Assembly: GCF_045679555.1 (NCBI RefSeq)
Contig: NC_092089.1
Span: forward strand, 6,321,179-6,385,178
Length of the DNA: 64,000 nt
Reading direction: 5' to 3'
Origin: Salvelinus alpinus
Lineage: Eukaryota; Chordata; Actinopteri; Salmoniformes; Salmonidae
Every line of letters starts with the position of its first letter. The first letter of the stretch is position 1. The translations under genes were made by a program, and so were the position numbers. This document shows positions 1 to 10,823 of the stretch, one piece after another. The notes beneath the pieces are model-generated. The model did no database searches and had not been told where the DNA came from. It saw only the letters and a program-made list of their open reading frames with translations.

Positions 1-361
1 AAAAGGGGCATTCTGCTATTTGTAAAGTGTTTTTGTTTGAACTGCAGATTGCCCCTTTAAGCATGGCCCCACCCCCCCAACAAACACACAAGGAGCTAGT
101 CAGCTATCTTGCCCGACAACAGGCCAGCGACGTCCAATCAAAATAAAAAGCATCGAAACTCGTCAGTCCTTTTTTTTTTCTTTTTTAAAGAGAAGTTGTA
201 GACACCACCTTTTGTTAAATATGAAGAAACAGGACCGTTTTAATGTAATCCATCTGATATTATAAAGTAAAGAATAACAAACATTTATTTCTGTAATACT
301 GTAATTATTATGCAACACGTAAAGTTAAAGAGTACGTGAAGTGAATGGCGTTGAATATATT
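1..361. other. Non-coding flank downstream of KIAA0408
   Basis: AT-rich single-copy-looking DNA with no supported gene on either strand. It lies 3' of the last KIAA0408 exon on the minus strand and may include the end of its 3' UTR. Confidence 0.5.
284..289 (-). terminator. Candidate polyadenylation signal AATAAA for KIAA0408
   Basis: The plus strand reads TTTATT, so the minus strand has AATAAA about 1.4 kb after the KIAA0408 stop codon, followed by T-rich sequence on the minus strand. No closer AATAAA was seen between the stop codon and this site. The 3' UTR would then contain the 39-bp minisatellite. This is inferred from sequence only. Confidence 0.35.
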
Positions 362-494
362 TTGCCTCCTAAATGACACTCTATTCCCTATTTAGTGCAC
401 TACTTTTGACCCGAAAGCACCCTATGGCACTATGGGGGCTCTGGTCTAAAGTAGTGCGCACTATATAGGGAATAGGGTGCCATTTAGGAGGCAA
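362..494. mobile_element. Palindromic MITE-like salmonid repeat
   Basis: The ends are inverted copies (TTGCCTCCTAAATG at the left, CATTTAGGAGGCAA at the right). The interior is also self-complementary around CTATTCCCTAT and ATAGGGAATAG, so the whole unit can fold into a hairpin. Related copies lie near 20.1, 30.1, 32.1, 35.1 and 60.4 kb. Confidence 0.7.
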
Positions 495-1331
495 GCCTAA
501 GCCACAGAGGTACCAGTCAGCATTGGGGAGGCAGCCTAAGCCACAGAGGTACAGTCAGCATTGGGGAGGCAGCCTAAGCCACAGAGGTACCAGTCAGCAT
601 TGGGGAGGCAGCCTAAGCCACAGAGGTACAGTCAGCATTGGGGATGCAGCCTAAGCCACAGAGGTACAGTCAGCATTGGGGATGCAGCCTAAGCCACAGA
701 GGTACAGTCAGCATTGGGGAGGCAGCCTAAGCCACAGAGGTACAGTCAGCATTGGGGAGGCAGCCTAAGCCACAGAGGTACAGTCAGCATTGGGGAGGCA
801 GCCTAAGCCACAGAGGTACCAGTCAGCATTGGGGAGGCAGCCTAAGCCACAGAGGTACAGTCAGCATTGGGGAGGCAGCCTAAGCCACAGAGGTACCAGT
901 CAGCATTGGGGAGGCAGCCTAAGCCACAGAGGTACAGTCAGCATTGGGGAGGCAGCCTAAGCCACAGAGGTACAGTCAGCATTGGGGAGGCAGCCTAAGC
1001 CACAGAGGTACCAGTCAGCATTGGGGAGGCAGCCTAAGCCACAGAGGTACCAGTCAGCATTGGGGAGGCAGCCTAAGCCACAGAGGTACAGTCAGCATTG
1101 GGGAGGCAGCCTAAGCCACAGAGGTACAGTCAGCATTGGGGAGGCAGCCTAAACCAGAGGTACAGTCAGCATTGGGGAGGCAACCTAAGCCACAGAGGTA
1201 CCAGTCAGCATTGGGGATGCAGCCTAAGCCACAGAGGTACAGTCAGCATTGGGGAGGCAGCCTAAACCACAGAGGTACAGTCAGCATTGGGGAGGCAGCC
1301 TAAGCCACAGAGGTACAGTCAGCATTGGGGA
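493..1331. repeat. 39/40-bp minisatellite, about 21 copies
   Basis: The unit contains GCCTAAGCCACAGAGGTAC and CAGTCAGCATTGGGGA. Copies differ mainly by one C (GGTACAG versus GGTACCAG). The array begins exactly at the right end of the palindromic element. Confidence 0.95.
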
Positions 1332-1722
1332 TCCTGGAGTTCCTCTAGTAGAATAGAACAGATGAAACGTCTCCTCCCACATGGTCGATGAGATTACATT
1401 CTAAAGATGATCGGGGAACTAACTCTCCATTGGTCCATAGCTAAAGCTCCTGATCGTCTGGTTGGTCGTAGAAATAACAGTCTTGGTTGTTGGTACAGAG
1501 GGGATGGAGGAAGAGGCAGGTTTGAGTCGGGTTCTATCTCAGTTCATCGTCACGTTCTTCACAGCCATATTGGAGGTGAAGGTCCGAGGTTCCCACCTCC
1601 CCCCCACCCCACCCGGACTCGGGCCTTCGATGTGAAGGAATCAAGGAAGGATGGAATTGAGAAAAGAGGAGGTAAAGTAACGAAAGGCATCTTATTGGTT
1701 TAGACACAGGGTCAGCTGGGGG

Positions 1723-1947
1723 TCAGATGATAACTGTCTCCGTGTGATAGGCTGAGTAGGAGAATGAGGTGTGTTTGTGGGCGGAGCCGGATGAGGGCTG
1801 GTTGATAGGGTTGGAGGAAGAGGAGGAGGTGGAGGAGGAAGAGGTGGAGCAACTAGCCCAGCGTGACGGTGGGCGGCGGTTGGCTGGACAGGCCGGACGA
1901 GAGAAATTCTTCTGGACTGATGAGGAGCTGGAAGACACTTTACACTC
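1723..1947 (-). CDS. kiaa0408: KIAA0408 last coding exon
   Basis: The exon follows a CT-rich tract and a TTCCCTCAG acceptor and starts in phase 0 with GAG TGT (Glu-Cys). It encodes 74 residues and a TGA stop. The block FSRPACPANRRPPSRWAS matches the conserved C-terminal motif of human KIAA0408 almost residue for residue and is followed by a Ser/Pro-rich tail. The upstream frame stays open through the adjacent GA/CT-rich repeat, but that extension is low-complexity intron and was excluded because a good acceptor sits at 1948-1949. The partner donor is probably the GC site at 15785-15786. Confidence 0.85.
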   Translation of the reverse strand, partial: ECKVSSSSSSVQKNFSRPACPANRRPPSRWASCSTSSSSTSSSSSNPINQPSSGSAHKHTSFSYSAYHTETVII

Positions 1948-1954
1948 CTGAGGG

Positions 1955-2375
1955 AAGAGACAGAGAGACAGAGACACAGAGAGAGAGAAAGAGAGGGGGA
2001 GAGACAGAGAGCGATAGAGAGGGAGAGAGAGCGAGAGAGAGGGGGAGAGACAGGGAGAGACAGGGAGAGAGAGAGAGGGAGAGAGAGCGGGGGAGAGGGG
2101 AGAGACAGAGAGAGAGAGAGCGAGAGAGAGGGGGAGAGGGGAGAGACAGAGAGAGAGAGAGCGAGAGAGAGGGGGAGAGGGGAGAGAGAGAGAGAGACAG
2201 AGCGAGAGAGAGACAGAAGGGGAGAGACAAAAAGAGAGAGGGGGAGAGAGACAGAGAAAGAGAGAGAGACAGAGCGGGGGAGAGAGGGGGGGGGGGGAGA
2301 GAGACAGAAGGGGAGAGACAAAAAGAGAGAGAAGGGGGAGAGAGAACGAGAGAGGGGGAGAGTGAGAGAGAGAAT
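1955..2375. repeat. GA-rich (minus strand CT-rich) microsatellite
   Basis: Irregular GAGAGA/GGGAGA/GACAGA repeat directly upstream of the last KIAA0408 exon, where it serves as an unusually long polypyrimidine tract on the minus strand. Long Ser/Leu or Arg/Glu reading frames across it are artefacts of composition. From 2376 to about 2650 there is unremarkable intron. Confidence 0.9.
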
Positions 2376-2654
2376 TAACAAACATTCCAATTCCTCACTC
2401 CAATCAGTCATAAGAACATTATTCCTCACAGGAACAGCAGGCTACATTTCTCCAGGTCATCTGCAGCCCATCGACTCCATTTCCCTTCAGAATAACATTT
2501 GAGTTGGAATACTTTCCATATGATCTCCTACCTTCGTCCTCTGTAGCCCTCTTGAGCACCTACTCTACTTCTTGGCTAGTGTCAGTCTGTTGGATAGAGA
2601 CGGCATACTGAGAAAGTGATACTTCAAAAATAAATAAGCATTATGTAACCTTTA

Positions 2655-3532
2655 TTTAACTAGGGCAAGTCAGTTAAGAACAAATTCTTATTTATAATGA
2701 CGGCCTACACCGGTCGAACCCGGACCGACGCTGGGGCCAATTGTGCGCCGCCCTACGTGACTCCCAATCACGGCCGGGTTGTGATACAGCCTGGATTTCG
2801 AACCAGGATCTGTAGTGACACCTCTAGCACTGAGATGCAGTGCCTTAGACCGCTGAACCAGGGTCTGTAGTGACACCTCTAGCACTGAGATGCAGTGCCT
2901 TAGACCGCTGAACCAGGGTCTGTAGTGACACCTCTAGCACTGAGATGCAGTGCCTTAGACCGCTGAACCAGGGTCTGTAGTGACACCTCTAGCACTGAGA
3001 TGCAGTGCCTTAGACCGCTGAACCAGGGTCTGTAGTGACTCCTCTAGCACCGAGATGCAGTGTCTTAGACCGCTGAACCAGGGTCTGTAGTGACACCTCT
3101 AGCACTGAGATGCAGTGCCTTAGACCGCTGAACCAGGGTCTGTAGTGACACCTCTAGCACTGAGATGCAGTGCCTTAGACCGCTGAACCAGGGTCTGTAG
3201 TGACTCCTCTAGCACTGAGATGCAGTGTCTTAGACCGCTGAACCAGGGTCTGTAGTGACACCTCTAGCACTGAGATGCAGTGCCTTAGACCGCTGAACCA
3301 GGGTCTGTAGTGACACCTCTAGCACTGAGATGCAGTGCCTTAGACCGCTGAACCAGGGTCTGTAGTGACACCTCTAGCACTGAGATGCAGTGCCTTAGAC
3401 CGCTGAACCAGGGTCTGTAGTGACACCTCTAGCACTCAGATGCAGTGCCTTAGACCGCTGAACCAGGGTCTGTAGTGACACCTCTAGCACTGAGATGCAG
3501 TGCCGTAGACCGCTGCGCCACTCCGGGAGCCC
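2655..3532 (-). mobile_element. tRNA-derived salmonid SINE with amplified head
   Basis: Read on the minus strand, the head GGAGTGGCGCAGCGGTCTA resembles a Pol III A box region, and CTGGTTCGAAATCC resembles a B box. The body ends in the salmonid SINE tail (plus strand TTAACTAGGGCAAGTCAGTTAAGAACAA near 2655-2685). Between head and body about 13 copies of a 55-bp head segment have accumulated. The family name (SlmI/SmaI-like) is inference. Confidence 0.75.
2808..3520. repeat. 55-bp minisatellite made of a SINE head, about 13 copies
   Basis: The unit spans CAGGGTCTGTAGTGACACC and CTGAGATGCAGTGCCTTAG. It is the SINE head from the A box region to just before the B box. Copies are almost identical, with a few T/A and G/T variants. 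Confidence 0.95.
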
Positions 3533-3814
3533 AGCATTTAATGTGTCTTTTGAAAGACATTTTCCCAGATGTTCGCAGGGAGATCACATACATGGTCAAC
3601 ACTGCGCATGTCGATTCAAGTGTAAATGACCTTCAAAAGTCTGTTATAGTGCACCGCACTATAGTGCACCTTGTATCGAATCCCGGCCTAAGATAGTTAA
3701 CCTTTAAGTGCAGGGGGCTAAATCAGGGTGACAGAGTGTTTCTGGGTCGTCTAAAAACAAATCTACTTTGAAACAAAAGTATCCACCTCACACACACGGT
3801 TATGGATTTAACAA

Positions 3815-4206
3815 AAGTGTAACGATCGTTGCGGGCTGAAGGAGAGGAGGACCAAGGTGCAGCGTGGTAAGTGGTCATATTTTTAAATAAAATTCAAAAA
3901 CACTTGACAAACAAACAACAAAAACGACACACGAACAGTCCTGAAAGGTGAAACTAAACAGGAAACAGGAAACAACCACCCACAAACAAGAGTGGGAAAA
4001 ACAAGCTACCTAAATATGGTTCCCAATCAGAGACAACGATAGACAGCTGCCTCTGATTGGGAACCACACCAGGCCAAACAACATAGAAACAGAAAACCTA
4101 GACCTACAACATAGAATACCCAGACATAGAATAAACCACCCACATCACAGCCCTGACCAAACTAAAAATAGAAACATACAAAGCAATCTACGGTCAGGAC
4201 GTGACA
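3815..4206. mobile_element. Dispersed non-autonomous repeat with internal palindrome
   Basis: The segment from GTAACGATCG to CTACGGTCAGGACGTGACAG resembles a repeat I recognise as common in salmonid DNA. It contains a short inverted pair, GGTTCCCAATCAGAG (4018-4032) and CTCTGATTGGGAACC (4051-4065). No coding capacity is seen. Class is uncertain. Confidence 0.55.
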
Positions 4207-4254
4207 GAAAGAAGACGCCTGTACCGTGTCCGTTTGCATCCCAATATTACACTT

Positions 4255-4395
4255 TATAAAATTCAATTCAATTTAAAGTTGCTTTATAGGCATGACGTAA
4301 CAATGTACATATTGTCAAAGCTTACTTTGGATATTTACAATAATAAGATAATAATAATCAATATTGTCACACGGGACAACAGTAAACAACAATAA
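4255..4395 (-). mobile_element. LINE 3'-end fragment
   Basis: AATTCAATTCAATTTAAAG followed by a TTTATAGGCATGACG-type sequence resembles the TTGAA-repeat 3' terminus of the larger LINE beginning at 4777. This is a truncated tail copy in the same orientation. Confidence 0.55.
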
Positions 4396-5122
4396 CCAAG
4401 GGTCAAAATAACCACACATTCAACAATAGCAATAAGTATAGAGGACATGTGCAGGTTGATTGGTCTGTCAGACACGGTCCCTCATCGTATGGCAGGCAGC
4501 AATGTAGTTTATACATCACAGAAGACTGAAATATAACAAAACTGTTTGACATAGAAACACCAGATTTTCATCGGGTTTTTTGAAATAATGTTTATGAAAT
4601 TATGAAAAATATGAATACCATTCAACCCATGAGGCTTTTGGTCTTTGACTGCAGGACAGCGCCTCATACAGCCCTAAAGCTAATCTGTCCTCGATCAAGA
4701 TGACATGAACAAATATTCCAGTCAGAGCGATGACCGTCTCATTCCGAGCTTCTAGTTCCACTGCATTCTCTCTCTCAATTCAATTCAATTGACTTTATTG
4801 ACATGGCAAGTTATTATTACTTACATTGTCAAAGTATACATATCGAAAAATTTAAATAAAATATATATGTATATATACACACAAAATATATATATATTTA
4901 TATATAAATAAATGGTGGGACTAACAGTAATAATAATAGTAGTAGTGGACATGGGATTACCATTAATAACAGCTACAACAACAATATTAATCAGAACAAC
5001 AATACATTAAAGCAACAGTAGTAGACCAGTGTCAACATGACTGAGAAGACACATGACCTGGTACGAAAGACAAAACAAAACTAAGCTAAATGGGAAATAT
5101 TATCAACATTTCTTTGCATTTT

Positions 5123-5515
5123 TCACTGGCTGTCCCTCAGGCTGTGGCAGGAGGACACATATTTGGCTGCCAAAACTGCACATTTTGGCTTTTCACCCAA
5201 CAAATATTTGAATTTTTCTTCATCTTTTATAGTTTCAAATTCTTTGTATTGAATTATAATTTTGGGAAAGAAATATGCTCTTAGGTCTGAGTATGTGTCA
5301 CAGTGTAGTAGGAAATGCACTTCTGTCTCTACCTCTCCCCTGGAGCAGAGTGAGCACAGCCTGTCCTCTCTGGGCAGCCAGGTTTGTCTGTGACGACCGG
5401 TCTCTATAGCCAGACTGTGCTCACTGAGTCTGTACCTAGTCAATGTTTTCCTCAGTTTTCTATCAGTCACAGTGGTCAGATAGTCTGCCACCATGTACTG
5501 TCTGTTTAGAGCCAA
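5123..5515 (-). pseudogene. LINE ORF2 C-terminal part, out of frame with ORF2
   Basis: About 130 residues with a CSLC...H...C pattern (CSLCSRGEVETEVHFLLHC), the Cys/His motif found at the end of many LINE ORF2 proteins. The open frame upstream joins the end of ORF2 only if a one-base shift is made near the A6 run at about 5537-5545. It is therefore the severed C-terminus of the adjacent ORF2, not a gene of its own. Confidence 0.8.
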
Positions 5516-5528
5516 ATAGCATTGAAGT

Positions 5529-8500
5529 TTACTTTGATTTTTTGTGGTGTCTTTCCAATAGGTTATATATTTTTCTTTTTGTTTTGTGATGATTTGGTTG
5601 GGCCAGATTTTCTGAGTGCTGTCCCGAGGCTCTATGGGGTTGGTTTGGGTTGGTGAACTGAGCCTCAGAACCAGCTGGCTGAGGGCTGTCCCGAGGCTCT
5701 ATGGGGTTGGTTTGGGTTGGTGAACTGAGCCTCAGAACCAGCTGGCTGAGGGGACTCTTCTCTGGTTTCATCTCTTGACATTGTAGAGCTGTGTGATGGA
5801 ATGTTTTAGGGTCACTTGTTTTTAGATGGTTGTAAAATTTGATGGCTCTTTTTTCTATTCGAATGAGGAGGGGATATTGGCCCAATTCTGCCCTACATGC
5901 GTTATTTGGAGTTTTTCTTTGTACTTGCAATACAGTCTTGCAAAACTCTGCATGCAATACTTCAATTGGATGTTTGTCCCATTTAGTAAATTCATTATTA
6001 GAGAGTGGACCCCATACTTCACTGCCATATAGAGCAATTGGTTCTATAACTGATTGAAAAATTTTGAGCCAGATTCTAATTGGAATTTCAATTTTGATGT
6101 TCCTTTTAATGGCATAGAATGCTCTTCTTGCTTTGTCTCTCAGCTCATTCACAGCCATGTGAAAGCTACCTGTGTTGCTGATATTTAGTCCTAGATATGT
6201 GTAGTTTTTGGTGTGTTCTAATAGAACTGTGTCCAAATAGAATTTATATTTGTCATCCTTATTTCCGGACCTTTTTTGGAATATCATTATATTTGTTTTT
6301 TTTAGGTTAACGGTCAGAGCCCAACTCTGACAGAACCTGTGAAGATGATCTAGGTGTTGCTGTAACCCCTCTTTAGTGGGAGACAGCAGCACCAGGTCAT
6401 CTGCGTACAGCAGACACTTGATTTCAGTGTTGTGTAGGGTGATACCAGGTGCTGTCGATTCTTCTAATGTTTTTGCCAATTCATTCATGTAGATGTTAAA
6501 TAGTGTTGGACTTATTGGGCAGCCCTGTTTCACTCCCCGCCCCTGAGAGAAGAAGTCTGTTTGCTTGTTGCCAATTTTAACCGCACATTTGTTTTTAGTG
6601 TACATTGATTTAATAAAATCATATGTTTTCCCTCCAATACCACTTTCTATTAGTTTATAAAAAAGACCTTCGTGCCAAATTGAATCAAATGCTTTCTTGA
6701 AATCTACAAAACACGAGTAGATTTTGCCTTTGTTTTGGTTAACTTGTTTATCAATTAGAGTGTGGAGGGTGTAAATGTGGTCTGTTGTACGATAATTTTT
6801 TAGAAATCCAATCTGGCTTCTGCTCAGGACGTTGTGTTCGTCAAGGAAATGATGTAGTCTGCTATTTATAATACTGCAGAGAATTTTCCCCAAGTTGCTG
6901 TTAACGCATATTCCTCTGTAATTATTTGGGTCAAATTTGTCTCCATTTTTATAGATTGGTGTGATCAGTCCCTGGTTCCAAATATCGGGGAAAATACCTG
7001 CAGTGAGGATAATGTTGAAGAGTTTGAGTATAGCCAATTTGAATTTGTGGTCTGTATATTTGATCATTTCATTTAAAATCCCATCAGCACCACAGGCCTT
7101 TTTGGGTTGGAGATTGCATATTTTTTCCAATAATTCTTCTTCTGTAATTGGGGTATCCACAGGATTCTGATAGTCTTTGATTGCTAATTCAAGGATTTGT
7201 AATTTTTCTTGTATATCTTTTTGTTCTGGGCTCTTTGTTATATTGCTGTAGAGGTTTGCAAAGTGATTTCTCCACATATCCCCATTTTGGATAGCCAACT
7301 CCTCATGATGAGGTTTGTTTAATTTATTCCAATTCTCCCAGAAGTGGTTTGATTCTATGGATTCCTCAATTCCATCCAGCTGATTTCTAATGTGCTGTTC
7401 CTTTTTTGTTCTTAGGGTGCGTTTGTATTGCTTCAGTGTTTCCCCATATTGAAGGCGTATATTTTTGTTGTCTGGTTCTCTGTGTTTTTGATTAGATATA
7501 TTTCTCAATGACTTTCTTAGATTTTTGCAATCATTATCAAACCATTTTTCATTATCTGTTATTTTTGGTTTGCTCTTATGCTTCTTTAGATTAGCCAAGG
7601 AGGCTAATTTGTCAAATATAAAGTTTATGTTCCTAACGGCCAAATTTACACCTTCATTGCTGAAGGAGAATGTTAAGGCTAAAAAGTTGTCCAGGAGAGA
7701 TTGTATTTTTTGGCTACTAATTGCTTTTTGGTAGATGTCTGTACTGTTTGCACTCCATCTATAGGCTTGTTTAGTACCATGTAATTTATTGGGCCATGAT
7801 GCTTCATGGTTGGGTTCTGCTCTTCTCAGATACACTGTGATTTTACTGTGGTCTGAGAGAGGTGTTAGTGGGCTGACTGTGAAGGCTCTGAGAGACTCTG
7901 GGTTTAGGTCGGTGAGGAAGTAGTCTACAGTGCTGCTGCCAAGGGATGAGCTGTAGGTGTACCTACCAAAAGAGTCTCCTCTCAGCCTGCCATTGACTAT
8001 GTACAGACCCAGTGTTCGACAGAGCCTCAGGAGCTGTAATCCATTTTTGTTTTTCACTTTGTCATAGTTGTTTCTGTGGGGGTATGTGGGGAGGGAAAGG
8101 TTGTTGCTTCCTGGTAGGTGTTTATCCCCATGACTGTTAATAGTGTCTTGTTCTTCTGCTATTCTAGCATTCAGGTCTCCACAGACCAGTACGTTGCCTT
8201 GGGCCTGAAAGTGACTAATCTCTCCCTCTAGAATGGAGAAGCTCTCTTCGTTGAAGTAGGGTGACTCTGAGGGGGGAATGTATGTGGCACAGAGGAAGAC
8301 GTTTTTATCTGTCAAGATAGCCTCCTTGTTGATTTTTAACCAGATAAAGAATTCTCCTGTTTTGATCAATTCGATTGAATTAATTAGTTCAGATTTATAC
8401 CATATTAGCATTCCCCCTGAGTCTCTGCCCTGTTTGATTCCTTTTAATTTAGTGGATGGTATGATTATCTCCCTATAACCTAGTGGACAGCCAGTGGAAA

Positions 8501-8645
8501 CATCACCTCTGCACCATGTTTCCTGTAGTACTAAAATATCAACATCATCAATTTCTTTCAGGAAGTCTGGGTTTCTGCTCTTTAGCCCAAAAGCAGAGGA
8601 CTTCAATCCTTGTATATTCCAACATGCAACGTAAAAAGACTTCAT
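5529..8645 (-). CDS. LINE ORF2: endonuclease and reverse transcriptase
   Basis: 1,038 residues. The N-terminal exonuclease-endonuclease-phosphatase domain shows ACWNIQGL near residue 7, LVLQETW near 40, GDLNARI near 157 and SDHSKITVYL near 265, which are the expected catalytic Asn, Glu, Asp and His blocks. The reverse transcriptase domain has KACGADGILNEMIKY, FRTTDHIYTL-like and GVKQGCPISPTLFN motifs, and the catalytic YADD at about residues 747-750. In this family the endonuclease nicks target DNA and the RT copies element RNA from the nick. The frame ends early at a frameshift, losing the Cys/His tail. This is a transposon gene, not a host gene. Confidence 0.9.
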   Translation of the reverse strand: MKSFYVACWNIQGLKSSAFGLKSRNPDFLKEIDDVDILVLQETWCRGDVSTGCPLGYREIIIPSTKLKGIKQGRDSGGMLIWYKSELINSIELIKTGEFFIWLKINKEAILTDKNVFLCATYIPPSESPYFNEESFSILEGEISHFQAQGNVLVCGDLNARIAEEQDTINSHGDKHLPGSNNLSLPTYPHRNNYDKVKNKNGLQLLRLCRTLGLYIVNGRLRGDSFGRYTYSSSLGSSTVDYFLTDLNPESLRAFTVSPLTPLSDHSKITVYLRRAEPNHEASWPNKLHGTKQAYRWSANSTDIYQKAISSQKIQSLLDNFLALTFSFSNEGVNLAVRNINFIFDKLASLANLKKHKSKPKITDNEKWFDNDCKNLRKSLRNISNQKHREPDNKNIRLQYGETLKQYKRTLRTKKEQHIRNQLDGIEESIESNHFWENWNKLNKPHHEELAIQNGDMWRNHFANLYSNITKSPEQKDIQEKLQILELAIKDYQNPVDTPITEEELLEKICNLQPKKACGADGILNEMIKYTDHKFKLAILKLFNIILTAGIFPDIWNQGLITPIYKNGDKFDPNNYRGICVNSNLGKILCSIINSRLHHFLDEHNVLSRSQIGFLKNYRTTDHIYTLHTLIDKQVNQNKGKIYSCFVDFKKAFDSIWHEGLFYKLIESGIGGKTYDFIKSMYTKNKCAVKIGNKQTDFFSQGRGVKQGCPISPTLFNIYMNELAKTLEESTAPGITLHNTEIKCLLYADDLVLLSPTKEGLQQHLDHLHRFCQSWALTVNLKKTNIMIFQKRSGNKDDKYKFYLDTVLLEHTKNYTYLGLNISNTGSFHMAVNELRDKARRAFYAIKRNIKIEIPIRIWLKIFQSVIEPIALYGSEVWGPLSNNEFTKWDKHPIEVLHAEFCKTVLQVQRKTPNNACRAELGQYPLLIRIEKRAIKFYNHLKTSDPKTFHHTALQCQEMKPEKSPLSQLVLRLSSPTQTNPIEPRDSPQPAGSEAQFTNPNQPHRASGQHSENLAQPNHHKTKRKIYNLLERHHKKSK

Positions 8646-8844
8646 AACTTTTTTTTTTTCTCTTTTCTTTACCTTTCAAAATGAGACAAACACTCACAAT
8701 CCAAGAAGAACCATTAAAATAGGATTTTTCAATTAAAGTAAACTCTTATTTTGCAAATGTGATTTGTTTATCATTTAAGATAGAATTTGTGTCATGCCAC
8801 TTGGGTGGATGTAATGTGAGAATGGTGGAGTTCTTGTGCTCATC

Positions 8845-9663
8845 TTACCATGACCCTCGGCCCATCACATGTGAGCATAGTAGACTCAGCATTTGTTTAA
8901 TGTCACTCATTTGGTTGGTGGGGGCTGGGCCAGTTGCTCCTCTCACAGCCTGTGCGTAGCTCTGCTTGCTGGGCTGTGGCTCCTCCAGGTGTGGGTCTGC
9001 GGTGGGGAGGAGGGGGGTGGTAGGCCTCATCTGGGTGGCTCTGAAGCTGGGCTGGGGTGGTCTGTGCTGCGCTGGCTGTGGTGGGCATTGAGGTTGGTGG
9101 TGCTGTGGTCGTGGCTGGGGGGTCCAGGGTGCTGGTCCGGGATGTTGTCTTGGTGATCTCGGCGGGGTGGAGATTGCTCCGCTGTTCCTGGGTGGAGAGG
9201 TCGGGCTGCGGTTTAGAGCGACGTCCTTGAGAGTCTTGGCAAGGATGGGGACTGTCTCCCTGTACAGGTGAACATGGTCATAGAGACAGTCCAGATCGAG
9301 GGTGGGATGGTGGGCCAGGTGTACATTGGGTCGCAGGGCACAGTCCCGGGATAGGCTGGCATTTATTCTTTGGATTGTGGCAGGGTGGAAGTCCCTCCTC
9401 TGTAGAAGGGTTGACACTATGATTCTTGAGTTGGGGAAGATTGCGGAGGCCTTCTCAATCACTCCCCGTAGTGAAGTCGCCACCCTCTCCTGCTGAGCAC
9501 GCAGGTCGTTGCTTCCGGTATGTATGATTATGTGGCTTGGCGACCCGAGATGGTTCTTATCAAGCAGCTCCATGGCACTTTGCGTTGTTGGGCACCACAC
9601 CTTTCTCGTTTTGTGTCTAGGGAAAAGTTTCTTCTCCTGAACATACTTCCCATTTGAGTCCAT
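8845..9663 (-). pseudogene. LINE ORF1, C-terminal SGNH-esterase-like part
   Basis: The open frame contains IIIHTGSNDLRAQQ (a G-x-N-D esterase block) and later LYDHVHLYRETV (a D-x-x-H-like block), as in the esterase domain of CR1/L2 ORF1 proteins, followed by a Pro/Gln-rich tail. The true frame runs upstream through ADIVLLMDSNGK and is separated from the N-terminal half by a one-base shift at a run of seven G on the plus strand near 9700-9710. Confidence 0.75.
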
Positions 9664-10823
9664 TAACAGGACGATGTCAGCCAGTGTTTCTTCTGGACTG
9701 GGGGGGCAGAGGGGGGGCTGGTGGGTGTTGGAGCTGGGGTGTGGCTGGTCTGTGTGGGTGCCACTGTCAGTGGGAGGCTGTTCTGTGGGTTGGGGAGGAG
9801 GGGTGCAGCAGCCAGGGCTGGGGAAGTCTGGCTGGTTGAGCTGGGCTCCTCTGCTGTGTGAGGGCAGGTCATAGGGTGGTGATCTATCTGCTCCTGCAGC
9901 CTGTCCTCTGCTCTCTTTCTCTCCTGCAGCTCCTCTCTTAGTGCGGTCAGCTCCTTATTGCTGCTCTGCCTGTCTTTTTGGAGCTCTCTCACCTCCTTTG
10001 TTAGATCAGCCAGCTCTCTCTTGAGTCCGTCTCTCTCTTGCTGAACCTCTTTCAGCTGTGTTGCAAGGCTGCTGTCCTGCTCTGTCCTCACCTTGGTTAG
10101 GAGCTCCTCTAAGGTGTGGTTGTCTGGTTGCTGTTTGCTCACGCTCTCCCTGAGCAGGACCACCTCCCCCTCCAGTTTGGTGAACTCATCCCTCATGGCA
10201 GCCATGGTGGTGAGGAGGGCCTGAGCCTGCTCTGCACTGAGGGGGTCGCTCTCCTCCTGGGGCGTGTCCTCCACTATGGTGGAAAGAGAGGTGCTGGATG
10301 TGCCTTTTTGGGTGGGGAGGGTAGGGGTGAGGGTGGAGTTTGTGTTGTGGGAGGGCATGTCACTGGTGGTGTCCTTCTCTCTCTCCGCTCTCTCCTTAAT
10401 GGTCTGAAAGTCTGTTTCAAACAGCCTGATGTTACCTTGCACCATGACAGTCCCAGTCTTGTAGAGGTTGATTGTTATCATGGTGCTGTCAGGGTCGTCT
10501 GTCTCTTTGATTTTCAGCTTCCACCCATTACAGATTCCCTCTTTCTTTATGCATGGGTAGTGAGAGCAGACTGCTGAGCGCCATGCATTTGGCTGGTCAG
10601 TGAGGAAGATGAGATTACTCACGTCACCGTTTTTGTAGAGGTCTGCAAAAAGGGTTTCTGGCCTCTTCTCTAGTAGTTTCTGTTTGAAAGCTTTCCTCAT
10701 TGTGTCATTTTTGACCTTTTTTGGGTAGAGAATGGATTCTGCGCTGAGGGGGAGTGGGGACATGGTGTCTGTGCGCTCTGCTACTACCGCTACTGCTGCG
10801 CTGTTCTGCTGCCCCGTTGCCAT
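9663..10823 (-). pseudogene. LINE ORF1, N-terminal coiled-coil part
   Basis: 386 residues from an ATG at 10823. The N-terminal third is globular (TLFADLYKNGDVSNLIFL). The middle is a clear coiled coil rich in Leu, Glu, Lys and Arg (ELADLTKEVRELQKD). The end is Pro/Thr-rich. The frame drifts into a short nonsense tail (HWLTSSC) after the C7 tract, so it is the first half of a frameshifted ORF1. LINE ORF1 products bind element RNA. Confidence 0.75.

Noticed and set aside
1692-2429. Minus-strand frame of 245 residues, Leu/Ser-rich, as a separate gene
   Set aside because: Runs through the GA/CT repeat and overlaps the real last KIAA0408 exon in the wrong frame.
5123-10823. Endonuclease, reverse transcriptase and esterase frames as host genes
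   Set aside because: Domain order, the tail repeats and the intronic position identify one LINE. The esterase domain belongs to its ORF1.
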